In this document: piece by piece, positions 15,163 through 24,432 of the stretch
Layout of the letters: each line of letters opens with the position of its first letter
Position numbering within the stretch: position 1 is the stretch's first letter
Assembly: GCF_014653695.1 (NCBI RefSeq)
Contig: NZ_BNAR01000003.1
Location: 701,528-765,527 of the forward strand
Length of the DNA stretch: 64,000 nt
Direction: 5' to 3'
From: Lentzea cavernae
Lineage (GTDB): Bacteria > Actinomycetota > Actinomycetes > Mycobacteriales > Pseudonocardiaceae
The notes under the pieces: generated by a model
Seen by the model: only the letters and a program-made list of their open reading frames with translations
Told to the model about the DNA's origin: nothing
Databases searched by the model: none
Position numbers and translations under genes: made by a program

Positions 15163-16447
15163 TCTGCGTGATGCTGGTGATCTTCATTTCGTTGTTGACG
15201 GCGGCGACCTCGGCCTCGTAGACGCCGCTCTTCTGCTCGCCCAGGTCCGTCTGCAGCGCCAGGTTGAAGGTCACCACCCAGTTCGGGCCGTGCGAGCGGA
15301 TGGGCACGCGGGACTCGGAGCACTGGACCGAGGTGTAGCCCTTCCAGCGCGCCACGTACTTCTCCTGCGGCTCGGTCGCCCGTTCGTAGAGGTTGTGCCA
15401 CGCCACCTCGGGGTGGGCGGGGAGCTGGCTGTAGTGCCCGAGCACGAACCCGGAGGCCTCGGCCGCGGTGAAGTAGCGGGGCTGCTCCTGCGGCTGGAAG
15501 TTGCCCTGGTTGACCGGGTCGTCACCGTCTCCGGTGCCGCCCCAGTACGCGGCGGCCGCGCCACCACCGATCGCCAGCAACGCGATGACCGAGAGGATCA
15601 CCAGGATCCGCTTGTTCGGCGCCTTGAGCCTGCGCTCCGGCTGCTGCGGGATCTGCAGGGGCTGCGACGGCTGCGGCTCCGAGGCCAGCAGGTCGGCGGC
15701 CTCCTGCGCGGTCGGCCTGTCCTTCGGGGCCTGCGAGAGCAGCCGCATGAGCAACGGGGTGAGCTCGCCCGCGTTCTTGGGATCGCGGAGCTGGCCGCTG
15801 GCCGCGCGGTAGATGAGGCCGAAGCTGTTGTCGCTGGGACCGAAGACCGACTCGCCCTCGATGGCCGTGTAGATCATGGCGCCGAGCGAGAACACGTCGG
15901 ACGCCTCGTCGGGCTGCTCACCGCGCGCCACCTCGGGTGCGAGGTAGGCGGGGGTGCCCGAGATCATGCCGGTGTCGGTCATCGTGCCGTCGCCGGTCGC
16001 CTTGGAGATGCCGAAGTCGGTGAGCTTGACCGTGCCGTCGTGGCCGATCAGGACGTTGCCGGGCTTGACGTCGCGGTGGGCCAGTCCGGCGGCGTGCGCG
16101 GCTGCCAGCGCCGAGGCGACCTTGGCCCCGATGCTCGCCGCCTGGGCCGGCTTGAGCGGCCCGCGCTCGGCGATCAGTGCGGAAAGGCTGTGCGACGCCA
16201 GGTACTCCATGACGATCCACGGCTCTTCTTCGTCGCTGCCCACGACGTCGAACACCGCGATCGCGTGCTGGTGGTGCAGTCGCGCGGCGTTGCGGGCCTC
16301 CCGCATCGCGCGCTGGTGGTCACCGGTGATGAGCTGCTTGACCGCCACCTCGCGGGCCAGCACCTCGTCCCGTGCTCGCCACACCACTCCCATCGCACCG
16401 CTGCCGATGCGCTCGAGCAGCGTGTAGCGGCCCCCGATGGTTGTCAC
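15155..16447 (-). CDS. Membrane Ser/Thr protein kinase with NTF2-like tail (kinase 1)
   Basis: A 430-residue PknB-type kinase. The glycine loop GSGAMGVV is at residues 15-22, Lys37 in VAVKQ, catalytic Asp126 in AHRDVKPGN, DFG at 144-146, and GTPAYLAPE starts the substrate site. After a short Pro/Gln linker one transmembrane helix (about 278-300) leads to an extracytoplasmic domain of about 105 residues (FTAAEASGFVLGHYSQLP to the end) that looks NTF2-like. There are no PASTA repeats, so it does not bind peptidoglycan in the PknB way. It is one of three similar kinases in 7 kb and is convergent with the PAP2-like gene. Confidence 0.9.
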   Translation of the reverse strand: MTTIGGRYTLLERIGSGAMGVVWRARDEVLAREVAVKQLITGDHQRAMREARNAARLHHQHAIAVFDVVGSDEEEPWIVMEYLASHSLSALIAERGPLKPAQAASIGAKVASALAAAHAAGLAHRDVKPGNVLIGHDGTVKLTDFGISKATGDGTMTDTGMISGTPAYLAPEVARGEQPDEASDVFSLGAMIYTAIEGESVFGPSDNSFGLIYRAASGQLRDPKNAGELTPLLMRLLSQAPKDRPTAQEAADLLASEPQPSQPLQIPQQPERRLKAPNKRILVILSVIALLAIGGGAAAAYWGGTGDGDDPVNQGNFQPQEQPRYFTAAEASGFVLGHYSQLPAHPEVAWHNLYERATEPQEKYVARWKGYTSVQCSESRVPIRSHGPNWVVTFNLALQTDLGEQKSGVYEAEVAAVNNEMKITSITQIS

Positions 16448-16664
16448 ACCCTGAGACTAATCAATCGCGGAGACGAGCATCCGGCGTTCCCCTCTCGCGC
16501 TGTGGTGCGGATCGCGCCGAACGAAGTCACCGGTGGGGACTTGCGTCTGGAAACTCGTTCGGTTCTTCCCGGTGGTCTCCGGTGACGAGCTGGTCGGCCA
16601 CGCTGCCCCGCGTGCCGGCACCTCGTCCCGCGCCCGTTCGACCACCCCGGACCTCACCCGCTGA

Positions 16665-17084
16665 CTAGTCGATCGTCGAGACCAGCTTCTGCAGCTCGCG
16701 GTCGAAGTCGATCCACAGGTCCTCCTCGCCCGGCTGGACGACGTCGTAGGAGCTGTCCAGGAACTCCGCCACGTCCTCGGCGACGGCGCTGAGGATGGCG
16801 AAGCCGGTCGGCGCGTTCAGCTCGACCAGGACGCGCTCCGGGTCGTCGGACGCGGGCCGGACGAGGATGTCGCCCTCACCGGACGGCGTCAGCAGGCCGT
16901 CGGCCAGCAGGTCGCGGGCGAACATCCACTCCACGCGGCCGGAGCCCGTGAAGAAGTTGACGGCGACGGCGTAGGGGTCTTCCGGGTCGTAGACGAGCTC
17001 GGCCTCGACCGGCGCGGGAGCCACGCCGGGTGCGAGGAGCTGAAAAGTCGTCCGGGTGGTGACCTTCAGGTTCTCGTTGTTCAT
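16665..17084 (-). CDS. SsgA/SsgB-family sporulation and cell-division protein
   Basis: The 139-residue product has the length and pattern of SsgA-like proteins: YDPEDPYAVAVNFFTG, VEWMFARDLLADGLLTPSGEGD and the end DFDRELQKLV. SsgB recruits FtsZ to sporulation septa and SsgA-like proteins occur only in morphologically complex actinomycetes. The ATG at 17084 has AAAGGA 7 bases upstream. It stands alone between a kinase gene and a transporter gene. Which SsgA-like subtype it is cannot be told by eye. Confidence 0.9.
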   Translation of the reverse strand: MNNENLKVTTRTTFQLLAPGVAPAPVEAELVYDPEDPYAVAVNFFTGSGRVEWMFARDLLADGLLTPSGEGDILVRPASDDPERVLVELNAPTGFAILSAVAEDVAEFLDSSYDVVQPGEEDLWIDFDRELQKLVSTID

Positions 17085-17205
17085 GTCGATGTCCTTTCCA
17101 GACTGGTCTCCATGTCCGCTCACAAAGAGGAGACGGCCAACCAGCTCGATAAGGACGCGATTCGTCTCGGAACCATCCTATTGGGGGAGACGTGCGTCTC
17201 ACCCT

Positions 17206-18132
17206 TCAGCGTTTGACCAGGTCGCGCGTCTCGTTTGGTGAGACGGTCTGACCTGCCGAGACGGGCTTCCTCCGGGTCAGCGCGACGCCCACGAGCACCA
17301 CCAGCATGCCGACGACGACCCTTGCGTTGAGTTGCTCCCCGAGGAAGATCGCTCCAAGGAGCACCGAGACCACGGGCAAGAGGTAACCGACGGTAGTCGC
17401 CGTCGTGGCGCCCTCGTCGGCGATGACGCGGTAGTTGAGGATGAACGCCGCCCCGGTGCCGAACACGCCGAGGATGATGACGGCGACGACGCCGACCCAG
17501 TGCAGGTGCAGCGGCTGCAGGCCGCCGAACGGCGTCGCCAGGACCAGCATCCCCATCGCGGTGGTCAGCTGCATCGCGGCGAGCTGCGTCGAGGTGGCAC
17601 CCGTGTTGACCAGGTAGCGGCCCGCGTAGGAGTAGCCGATGGCGTAGCTCGCGGCGCCGATGAGGCACAGCAGCGCACCCCAGCTCGCGATGCTGTTGGC
17701 CGACTGCCACGGCGCGAAGATCAGCAGCACGCCCGCGAAGCCGAGCCCCAGACCGAGCATGCGCACGAAGTCGCTGATCTTCTCCGAACCGAGCACGAGG
17801 CCGATGGCCAGCGCGAACAGCGGTGTCGTGGAGTTGAGCACCCCGGAGACGCCCGAGTCGACCGTCTGGCCGCCGAACGCGAATAGCGTGAACGGGATGG
17901 CGCTGCCGAACAGCGCCACGAAGAGCATGTGCCCCCAGATCCGGCGGTCGCGCGGCAGGGACATCTTCGCCAGTGCGAGCACGACGAACAGCACGACCGC
18001 CCCGAAGAACGTCCGCACGAGCGAGATCTGCAGGGGCGCGAGACTGCCGAGCGCGAGCTTCATCCACAGGAAGCTGGATCCCCACAGCAGGGCGAGCACG
18101 CCCATCCTGATCAAAGTTCCGCGTTGGTTCAC
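17206..18132 (-). CDS. EamA/DMT-superfamily exporter
   Basis: A 308-residue protein with ten hydrophobic segments in two EamA repeats. The first begins LLWGSSFLWMKLALG, and the second ends in LLPVVSVLLGAIFLGE, the usual GE-terminated motif. Members export metabolites such as amino acids or purines; the substrate is unknown. It starts with GTG. It is divergent from the LysR regulator at 18214, which is the usual layout for a regulator controlling its neighbour transporter. Confidence 0.85.
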   Translation of the reverse strand: MNQRGTLIRMGVLALLWGSSFLWMKLALGSLAPLQISLVRTFFGAVVLFVVLALAKMSLPRDRRIWGHMLFVALFGSAIPFTLFAFGGQTVDSGVSGVLNSTTPLFALAIGLVLGSEKISDFVRMLGLGLGFAGVLLIFAPWQSANSIASWGALLCLIGAASYAIGYSYAGRYLVNTGATSTQLAAMQLTTAMGMLVLATPFGGLQPLHLHWVGVVAVIILGVFGTGAAFILNYRVIADEGATTATTVGYLLPVVSVLLGAIFLGEQLNARVVVGMLVVLVGVALTRRKPVSAGQTVSPNETRDLVKR

Positions 18133-18213
18133 ACGTCAACCATGCGCCCTCCAACACGTGAAAACAATTTAATTGTTGTGCTGAACCTTTAAGCGCAGCT
18201 GTAAGGTCGAGGC

Positions 18214-19116
18214 ATGCTGGACGTGCGACGAATGCAGGTGCTCAGGGCCGTGGTGAGCACGGGTTCCATCACCGCCGCGGCGACGAACCTCGGCTACACC
18301 CCGTCCGCGATCTCGCAGCAGGTCGCGGGCCTGGAGAAGCAGGCGGGACTGCCGCTGCTGGAACGCGTCGGCAGGGGCATCAGGCCCACCGCGGCCGGCC
18401 GTCTGCTCACCGAGCACGCCGGCCGCCTCGCCGAACAGCTGGCCGAGGCCGAGAGCGCCCTCACGGCGTTGCGCAACGGCTGTGCCGGCACCCTGCGCGT
18501 GCGCTACTTCGCCACGGCCGGCGCGGCGCTGGTGCCCCCCGCCGTGGCGACGTTCCGGGCCGAGCGCTCGGGGGTCGAGCTCGACCTGAAGCTCACCGAA
18601 CCGACCGACCCGATCGTCGAACTGGCGGCGGGCCGCGCGGACGTGGCGATCACCGTCCTGGAGCCCGACGCCCCCGCCTTCGAGGGCATGGTCACCCGGC
18701 ACCTGCTCGCCGACCCGTTCTACGCCGTCCTGCCGCGCGGGCACGCCCTGGCCCGCAAGCGCGTGCTCGACCTCGGCGACCTGGCGGACGAGCCGTGGAT
18801 CGACGCGGACTGCGGCGCGTCCGGACCGTGCGCGGACCTCGTGAGGAACGCGTGTGCGGGCGCCGGGTTCTCACCGCAGGTCGCCGTCGAGAGCGATGAC
18901 TACGCGACGGCGCAGGGCTTCGTGGCGGCCGGGCTGGGCGTCACGATCATCCCGCGGCTCGGGCTGGGATTCGCGCACCCCGGCGTCGTCCTGCGCAAGG
19001 TGCGCAACCCCGAACCCGTCCGGCACATCCACGTCGTCTACCGCGAGGACGCCGCGTGGAACCCGGCAGTGTTGACGCTGGCGGAGGCTTTGGAAAAGGC
19101 CGCGCGGGCTAGCTGA
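18214..19116 (+). CDS. LysR-family transcriptional regulator
   Basis: A 300-residue LysR-type regulator. The N-terminal winged helix has VLRAVVSTGSITAAATNLGY and PSAISQQVAGLEKQAGLPLLE; the rest is a periplasmic-binding-like effector domain (for example LRVRYFATAGAALVPPAVAT). It is divergent from the EamA exporter gene across 81 bases that include an AT-rich stretch (AACAATTTAATTGTTG near 18165-18180), a likely operator/promoter. Probable role: inducer-dependent control of the exporter and of itself. Confidence 0.9.
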   Translation: MLDVRRMQVLRAVVSTGSITAAATNLGYTPSAISQQVAGLEKQAGLPLLERVGRGIRPTAAGRLLTEHAGRLAEQLAEAESALTALRNGCAGTLRVRYFATAGAALVPPAVATFRAERSGVELDLKLTEPTDPIVELAAGRADVAITVLEPDAPAFEGMVTRHLLADPFYAVLPRGHALARKRVLDLGDLADEPWIDADCGASGPCADLVRNACAGAGFSPQVAVESDDYATAQGFVAAGLGVTIIPRLGLGFAHPGVVLRKVRNPEPVRHIHVVYREDAAWNPAVLTLAEALEKAARAS

Positions 19117-19128
19117 CCCGCGCGGTCG

Positions 19129-20775
19129 TCACGCGCTGCCGAACGGCTTGTCGTAGCTCAGCAGGAAGTTCGGCGAGCGCCACTCCAGCGACACCTGCCG
19201 CTGCATCGACGACTTCGACCCGTCCTTCTTCTCGACCTCGAGGGTCACGACGAAGTAGTAGGGCTGCCGTTCCTCGACGTTGGTGACCTTGGCCTTCTTG
19301 ATGCCGCCCCAGAACGTCTTGAAGCCGTCCATGCCGCCTGGGTACTGGCCCTGGAAGTTGCCGTTGCCCATCGCCCAGGCGTCGTTCGGCTTGCTCGGGG
19401 CGAGCTGGAAGTAGTCCTCCAGCAACGTCTTCTTGTCGTCGTCGGTCGGCGTGTCGGTCCACTGACCGGCCTTGCCCGCCGACTTCGGCGGCGTCGACGC
19501 ACCCGTCGTGTCGTTGCCCTGGGTCTGCTGGGTCGTCGTGTTCGCGCCCGCGTTGTTGTTGCCGTTCCCGTTGTCACCGGTGTCGGAGAACATGCTCGCG
19601 AACATGATGCCGACGACCGCGGCCGCCACGATCGCGAGTGCGGTGTAGACCGTCGACTTCTTGCTCTTCGCCGAGGACAGCGGCGACGGCCTCGAGGGCT
19701 TCGGGCGCTGCGAGTACTGGGGAGCGGCGGCCGGGCGGTGGTTCGACGGCCCCTGCTGCTGCGTGGACACGGCGCGCGGCGGCGTGTGCATGTCGACCCG
19801 CGTCGCGTTGGGCGGCGGCGGTGGCTTCTGCTGAGCCTGCGGGGGCGTCAGCGCCCTCGTGGCGGCCTGCTGCTGCGGCTGCTGCACCGGCGCGCCGCGC
19901 CACGACGGCGGGTGCGTCGGCGCGACCACGGCGGGCGTGAAGGCGGGAGCGGCCTGGCCGTTCGCGACGGCGGCGAGCGCGTCACGGGCCTCGGCCATCG
20001 TCGGGCGGTCTTCCGGCTCGGCGCGCAGCAGGCGCATCAGCAGCGCGGTCAGCGGGCCGGCGTTGCGCGGCGGGTTGACCTTGCCGGACGCGACCTTGTG
20101 CAGCAGCGCGATGGTGTTCTCGCTCAGACCGAACGGCGGTTCGCCCTCGATCGCGGCGTACAGCGTGGAGCCCAGGGAGAACACGTCGGACGGCGAACCG
20201 GGGTCGTAGCCCTTGGCCACCTCGGGAGCGAGGTAGGCGGGGGTGCCCGCGAGCATGCCCGTCGCGGTGACCGTGACGTCACCGGTCGCGCGGGAGATGC
20301 CGAAGTCCGTGATCTTGACCGTGCCGTCGTCGCCGAGCAGCACGTTGCCGGGCTTGATGTCGCGGTGCACGATGCCGGCGTTGTGCGCGGCGGCCAGCGC
20401 GGAGGCGACCTGCATGCCGATCGACGCCACGTCCCGCGGCGGGAGCGTGCCGCGCTCGGAGAGCACCGCGGACAGGCTCTTCGACGGCAGGTACTCCATG
20501 ATCAGCCACGGCTGGCTGTCGTCCTCGGCCACGTCGTAGACGGCCACCGCGTGCGGGTGCTGCAGACGTGCCGCGATGCGGCCCTCCCGCATGGCCCGTC
20601 TCTTCGCCTCGTCCGTGTCGGCTTCAGCTAGTCCGGGCTGCAGGAGCAGTTGCTTGACCGCGACGGTGCGGTGAAGACGTTCGTCGTGTGCCGTCCAGAC
20701 GACGCCCATGGCGCCGCTGCCGATCCGCTGGCTCAATCGGTAGCGACCAGCGACCAATCGGCCATCGTCGGTCAC
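19129..20775 (-). CDS. Membrane Ser/Thr protein kinase with NTF2-like tail (kinase 2)
   Basis: A 548-residue kinase. The N-terminal catalytic domain (about 10-275) has GSGAMGVVW, VAVKQLLL, VHRDIKPGNVLL, DFGIS and GTPAYLAPEV. A long Pro/Gln/Ala-rich linker (about 285-385) precedes one transmembrane helix (VYTALAIVAAAVVGIMFASM), an Asn/Gly/Thr-rich spacer and a C-terminal domain starting DDKKTLLEDYFQLAP that looks NTF2-like. The GTG at 20775 is chosen because GGGGAG lies 5 bases upstream; a TTG at 20814 is in frame. It is convergent with the LysR gene. Confidence 0.9.
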   Translation of the reverse strand: MTDDGRLVAGRYRLSQRIGSGAMGVVWTAHDERLHRTVAVKQLLLQPGLAEADTDEAKRRAMREGRIAARLQHPHAVAVYDVAEDDSQPWLIMEYLPSKSLSAVLSERGTLPPRDVASIGMQVASALAAAHNAGIVHRDIKPGNVLLGDDGTVKITDFGISRATGDVTVTATGMLAGTPAYLAPEVAKGYDPGSPSDVFSLGSTLYAAIEGEPPFGLSENTIALLHKVASGKVNPPRNAGPLTALLMRLLRAEPEDRPTMAEARDALAAVANGQAAPAFTPAVVAPTHPPSWRGAPVQQPQQQAATRALTPPQAQQKPPPPPNATRVDMHTPPRAVSTQQQGPSNHRPAAAPQYSQRPKPSRPSPLSSAKSKKSTVYTALAIVAAAVVGIMFASMFSDTGDNGNGNNNAGANTTTQQTQGNDTTGASTPPKSAGKAGQWTDTPTDDDKKTLLEDYFQLAPSKPNDAWAMGNGNFQGQYPGGMDGFKTFWGGIKKAKVTNVEERQPYYFVVTLEVEKKDGSKSSMQRQVSLEWRSPNFLLSYDKPFGSA

Positions 20776-20901
20776 AGTTGCTCCCCGCTGTGCGGTCACT
20801 TGCTCTCTGTTCAACGGCTGATCACACCTTCGGGTTCACATCACCCCATTAGGTGCGGGTACCCACCTTACGAGATTTCTACGACGTGTTGACGCTTAGC
20901 C

Positions 20902-22230
20902 CTACGCGCCAGGGGGCGGCGGCGGTCCACTCGAGCTCGCCGGCGGCGAAGACGGCGGCTTTGTCGTGGTCGTTGTCGTGGTTGTCGTCGTCGTAGTGGT
21001 CGTAGTGGTGGTCGTGGTTGTGGTGGTCGTCGTCGTTGTAGACGTCGTTTGTTGCGTTGTCGTTGCCTCGGGCGTGGTCGTGGTCACCTCGGGAGCCGAA
21101 GTCGTCGGCTCCACCGTCTGCGACGAGCTCGCGGGCGGTGCCGAGGGCGTCTGGCGCTCCTTGTTGAACACCCCGAGTGCGACCATCAAACCACCGATGA
21201 CCAGCAACAACGCCAGAACCACCGCGGCGATCACCAGCGGCCGGTTGTTCTCCGGACCCCTGGCCGGCGCCATCGGCGGAGCCGTGCGCTGCGGAGGGGT
21301 GCGGGGCACCGCCCGGACCACGCGGGTCCGTTCGGGCTCCACGATCGTCGTCGGGTCGGGACCCGCGACCACCGCCAGCCCGTTGAACGACGGCGAACGC
21401 CCGTGCGCGACGGCGTTGAGGATCTCGCGCGCCTGGGTCATCGTCGGCCGGTCGTCCGGTTCGAAGTTGAGCAGGTACAGCAGCGTGTCGGCGAGCGGGT
21501 GGTCGACGGTGGGCGGGTTGATCCGCCCGGCCGCGACCGCGTGGAGAACACCGAGAGTGTTCTCGCTCACTCCGTAGGGCGGCTCGCCCTCCATCGCGGC
21601 GAACAGCGTGGAGCCGAGCGAGTAGACGTCGGAGGCCGGCGTCGGGTCCTGGCCGCGCGCGATCTCCGGCGCGAGGTACGCGGGCGTGCCGGCGATCAGG
21701 CCGGTCTTGGTGACCGTGATGTCGTCGGACGCGCGCGAGATGCCGAAGTCGGTGATCTTGACGACGCCGTTCTCGGCGATCAGCACGTTGCCGGGCTTCA
21801 CGTCGCGGTGCACGATCCCCGCCGCGTGGGCCGCGGCCAGCGCCGCCGCGCACTGGGAACCGATGCTGGCGACCTCGATCGGGTCCATCGGCCCGCCCTC
21901 GGCCAGCGCGTCCGCGAGGCTGTAGGACGGCAGGTACTCCATGACCAGGCACGGGACGCCGTCTTCCTCGACGACGTCGTACACGGCGATGGCGTTCGGG
22001 TGGTGCAGCTTGGCGGCGATGCGGCCCTCGCGCATGGCGCGCTGGATGGCCTCGTCCTGCTCGGCCTCGTCGAGGCCGGGCGCGAGCAGCAGCTGCTTGA
22101 TCGCGACCTCGCGGCCGAGGCGTTCGTCGTGGGCGCGCCAGACGATGCCCATCGCACCGGAGCCGATGCGGTCGAGGAAGCGGTACCGGTCGGCGATCAG
22201 ACGGCCGTCCGAGGTGCCGGACGTCGTCAC
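20902..22230 (-). CDS. Membrane Ser/Thr protein kinase with poly-threonine tail (kinase 3)
   Basis: A 442-residue kinase closely similar to kinase 2 in the catalytic domain (GSGAMGIVWRAHDE, VAIKQLLLAPG, VHRDVKPGNVLI, DFGIS, GTPAYLAPEI). After a short linker and one transmembrane helix (NNRPLVIAAVVLALLLVIGG) the extracytoplasmic part is only a low-complexity stalk: Thr/Pro/Ser, a run of 26 threonines and a PPSSPP...GPPPPPG end. Unlike kinases 1 and 2 there is no folded sensor domain. The stalk may span the cell wall and be O-mannosylated, as Thr/Pro-rich actinobacterial surface proteins often are. GTG start at 22230. Confidence 0.9.
   Translation of the reverse strand: MTTSGTSDGRLIADRYRFLDRIGSGAMGIVWRAHDERLGREVAIKQLLLAPGLDEAEQDEAIQRAMREGRIAAKLHHPNAIAVYDVVEEDGVPCLVMEYLPSYSLADALAEGGPMDPIEVASIGSQCAAALAAAHAAGIVHRDVKPGNVLIAENGVVKITDFGISRASDDITVTKTGLIAGTPAYLAPEIARGQDPTPASDVYSLGSTLFAAMEGEPPYGVSENTLGVLHAVAAGRINPPTVDHPLADTLLYLLNFEPDDRPTMTQAREILNAVAHGRSPSFNGLAVVAGPDPTTIVEPERTRVVRAVPRTPPQRTAPPMAPARGPENNRPLVIAAVVLALLLVIGGLMVALGVFNKERQTPSAPPASSSQTVEPTTSAPEVTTTTPEATTTQQTTSTTTTTTTTTTTTTTTTTTTTTTTTTTKPPSSPPASSSGPPPPPGA
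20962..21039 (-). repeat. Run of 26 threonine codons in kinase 3
   Basis: The 78 bases encode 26 consecutive threonines using 11 ACG, 8 ACC, 5 ACA and 2 ACT codons. The mixture of codons argues for selection on the protein rather than simple slippage of one triplet, but ACN repeats can still expand and contract in frame. Confidence 0.9.
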
Positions 22231-22377
22231 AAGCCCACCTCGGGGGTGCTCGAAGGCGTGACTGCGGCTTCGGCAGCAGATCCCACGCTCGTGCTCCTCG
22301 TGCGGTAGTCAGCGGGTCGACCGGAATGCCCGCACAGGGTACCTGTCGAGGGGCGTCGCCGAGCTACCTGTCGTACG

Positions 22378-23256
22378 TCAGTTCGCCGGGGCGAAGAAGT
22401 CGAATCCGCCGACGGTGTCGCCCACGGTGTTCAGCACCGGGTCGAGCAGACCGAGGTCCACGCTCACGTCGACCGGGTTGGACGTCGTGGGCAGCGGGGT
22501 CTCGGACTTGGGCGGCGTCGAGGTCCCGCTGCTGGGCGGGGTGGTCGTCGACGAGCTCGGCGGCGGTGGAGGGGTCTCGCTCGACGGCGGCGTGCTCGGC
22601 TGGCTGGTCTCGGTGGACGTCGACGGGGTGGTCGGCGTCGAGGTCTCCGAGGTGGGCTGCTGCGTCGGCTGCTGCGTCTGGGTCTGCTGCGTCGGGCGCT
22701 GCGGCTGCTGGGTCTGGACGTACGGGGCGACGCGGGTGGTCTCCTCCGTCGTCGGCGCGGCCTGCTGGGTCTCGCTCGCGTCGGACTGCTGCGTCTTGTT
22801 CGACGGCAGCTTCACGACGCCTTCGGTGCCCGCGCTCGCGCCGCGGGCCTGGGCGCGCTCGTCGAACCGCACCTCGGCGAGCGGGCGCTCGTCGGGAGAG
22901 GACAGCCAGGAGGAGGCGGCGAAGGCCACGGAACCGCAGATGATCACGCCACCGCTGGCCGCGGCGGCCAGCTTGCCGACGGTGAACCCGCCGCGCTGGG
23001 TGTCGTCGGAGCGACCCTCCCTGCGCAGCAGCTCGGTGATGTGCAGCTCCTTCATGGGCTGCTTCTTCTTGCCGCCAGAAGCCTTGACCGGCTTGAACTT
23101 GACGGTTTCCTCGAACGCCTCGGGGGTGATGTCGTCGGTGATCACGGGGATCTCGACGGTCTCCGCCTCGCGGCGGGCGATCAGCTCGGCGACGGACAGC
23201 TGCCCGGTCGACTCAGCCGTACCGCTCAACCGCCGACGATGGTCCTCAATCGACAC
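22378..23256 (-). CDS. Single-pass membrane protein with Q/T/P-rich stalk
   Basis: A 292-residue protein of unknown function. The cytoplasmic N-terminus (about 93 residues) holds two short look-alike motifs, SVAELIARRE (21-30) and HITELLRREG (72-81), and a lysine patch. One membrane helix (GKLAAAASGGVIICGSVAF, about 94-115) is followed by a low-complexity extracytoplasmic stalk rich in Gln, Thr, Ser and Pro and an end LGLLDPVLNTVGDTVGGFDFF. The Thr-rich cytoplasmic part could be a substrate of the adjacent kinases. It starts with GTG. Same strand as the kinases and the next two membrane proteins. Confidence 0.75.
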   Translation of the reverse strand: MSIEDHRRRLSGTAESTGQLSVAELIARREAETVEIPVITDDITPEAFEETVKFKPVKASGGKKKQPMKELHITELLRREGRSDDTQRGGFTVGKLAAAASGGVIICGSVAFAASSWLSSPDERPLAEVRFDERAQARGASAGTEGVVKLPSNKTQQSDASETQQAAPTTEETTRVAPYVQTQQPQRPTQQTQTQQPTQQPTSETSTPTTPSTSTETSQPSTPPSSETPPPPPSSSTTTPPSSGTSTPPKSETPLPTTSNPVDVSVDLGLLDPVLNTVGDTVGGFDFFAPAN

Positions 23257-23435
23257 CGCTCGTTCACCCTTCCAAGTTCGCGTACGCGCACTGGCGGAGA
23301 CATGGATACCGAATCGTGACCCGAGATGTAACCCCTATGGGGGAATTTTCACGATCGAAACCCGGTTTTCGCGACGAGCGGTCACCGTTCGACTGCGAAC
23401 GGCGAAGCAGTTGGGCGCGACCTAACTTCCAGTGC

Positions 23436-24260
23436 CTAGCTGCGCTGCGCCGAAAGGACTTCAGTCGCGACGATGCGCGGCTGGCTCGTGCTCGTCAGCC
23501 GGAAGAGCTGCTCGATGCGCAGCCAGCTGCCGTCCGCCTCCTGCATCGACACGACCGCGAGCACCGAACCGTCCGGGCGCACCGACGTCTGGTCGACGTT
23601 CACCGTCCTGATGGCGCCCCAGGACTTCACGAACTCCGCGGGGTTCGCGCCGACCAGTTCCGGCGAGAGCAGCTTGGCCGCGGAGCTGGGCTTGGTCGTG
23701 AGCAGCTCGTAGAACTTCTTCACCACGTCGACCTGCGGCACCGGGCCGACCGAGACCTCGGGCGTCGGCGGTTCGCTGGTCTGCAGCAACAGCTCGGAGG
23801 GCTGGGGCATCGGGGCCGCCGCGGCGGCGGGGGTGGTCCGCGCCGGCGGGCGCTCGTTCGGCAGCTGGGCCGACAGGACGTCGGGGCGCAGCGCGCTCGA
23901 CCCCGACAGCACCGCGGGGCGTTCGTACACGGGGACGCCGACGTTCGCCGGGCGGTTTCCGGCGAGGACCGCCGCTCCGGCGACGGAGGAGACGAGCACG
24001 ATCGCGCCGGCGAGCAGACCCGCGGCCCTCGCGGTGCGGCTCGACCTCGTGCGGCGGCGACGGCCGGGGGTGACGGGGATCACCGCGGTGGTCGCGGTCA
24101 TGTTCTCGGTCGGGCCGAGCAGTGAGGTGACCAGAGCGTCGGTGGCGGCTTCCTCCGTCGAGAGGATGCGCATCGGGCCAGGCTGCTGCTTGATCAGCTC
24201 AGCCACGCTGATCGAGCCGTCGCGGGTGTGTCTCCGCCCGGTCGTCGCGGGACGCTGCAC
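23436..24260 (-). CDS. Single-pass membrane protein with NTF2-like domain
   Basis: A 274-residue protein: a cytoplasmic N-terminus with SISVAELIKQQPG (about 16-28) matching the motif in the neighbouring 292-aa protein, a basic stretch [12 protein letters not shown], one membrane helix (AAGLLAGAIVLVSSVAGAAV), a Pro-rich linker and a C-terminal domain of about 95 residues (VVKKFYELLTTKPSSAAKLL to EVLSAQRS) with NTF2-like spacing. Function is unknown. The shared build with kinases 1 and 2 suggests a common extracytoplasmic ligand class. Start GTG at 24260. Confidence 0.75.
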   Translation of the reverse strand: MQRPATTGRRHTRDGSISVAELIKQQPGPMRILSTEEAATDALVTSLLGPTENMTATTAVIPVTPGRRRRTRSSRTARAAGLLAGAIVLVSSVAGAAVLAGNRPANVGVPVYERPAVLSGSSALRPDVLSAQLPNERPPARTTPAAAAAPMPQPSELLLQTSEPPTPEVSVGPVPQVDVVKKFYELLTTKPSSAAKLLSPELVGANPAEFVKSWGAIRTVNVDQTSVRPDGSVLAVVSMQEADGSWLRIEQLFRLTSTSQPRIVATEVLSAQRS

Positions 24261-24432
24261 TGCTCTGGTCCTCCGTACTGTCCGTGTACACCTGAAGACG
24301 TACCGTGGTCGCGCGGGCAGACGCCAGTGTCTTGGTGGACTTCACCCGTCCGTGGCGACCAGTGGTGTTCAGGATTCGCTCGATGGTGCTACTTACTACG
24401 TTCGGTAGCTCCGGCCCGGACCTTTAGCCGCT

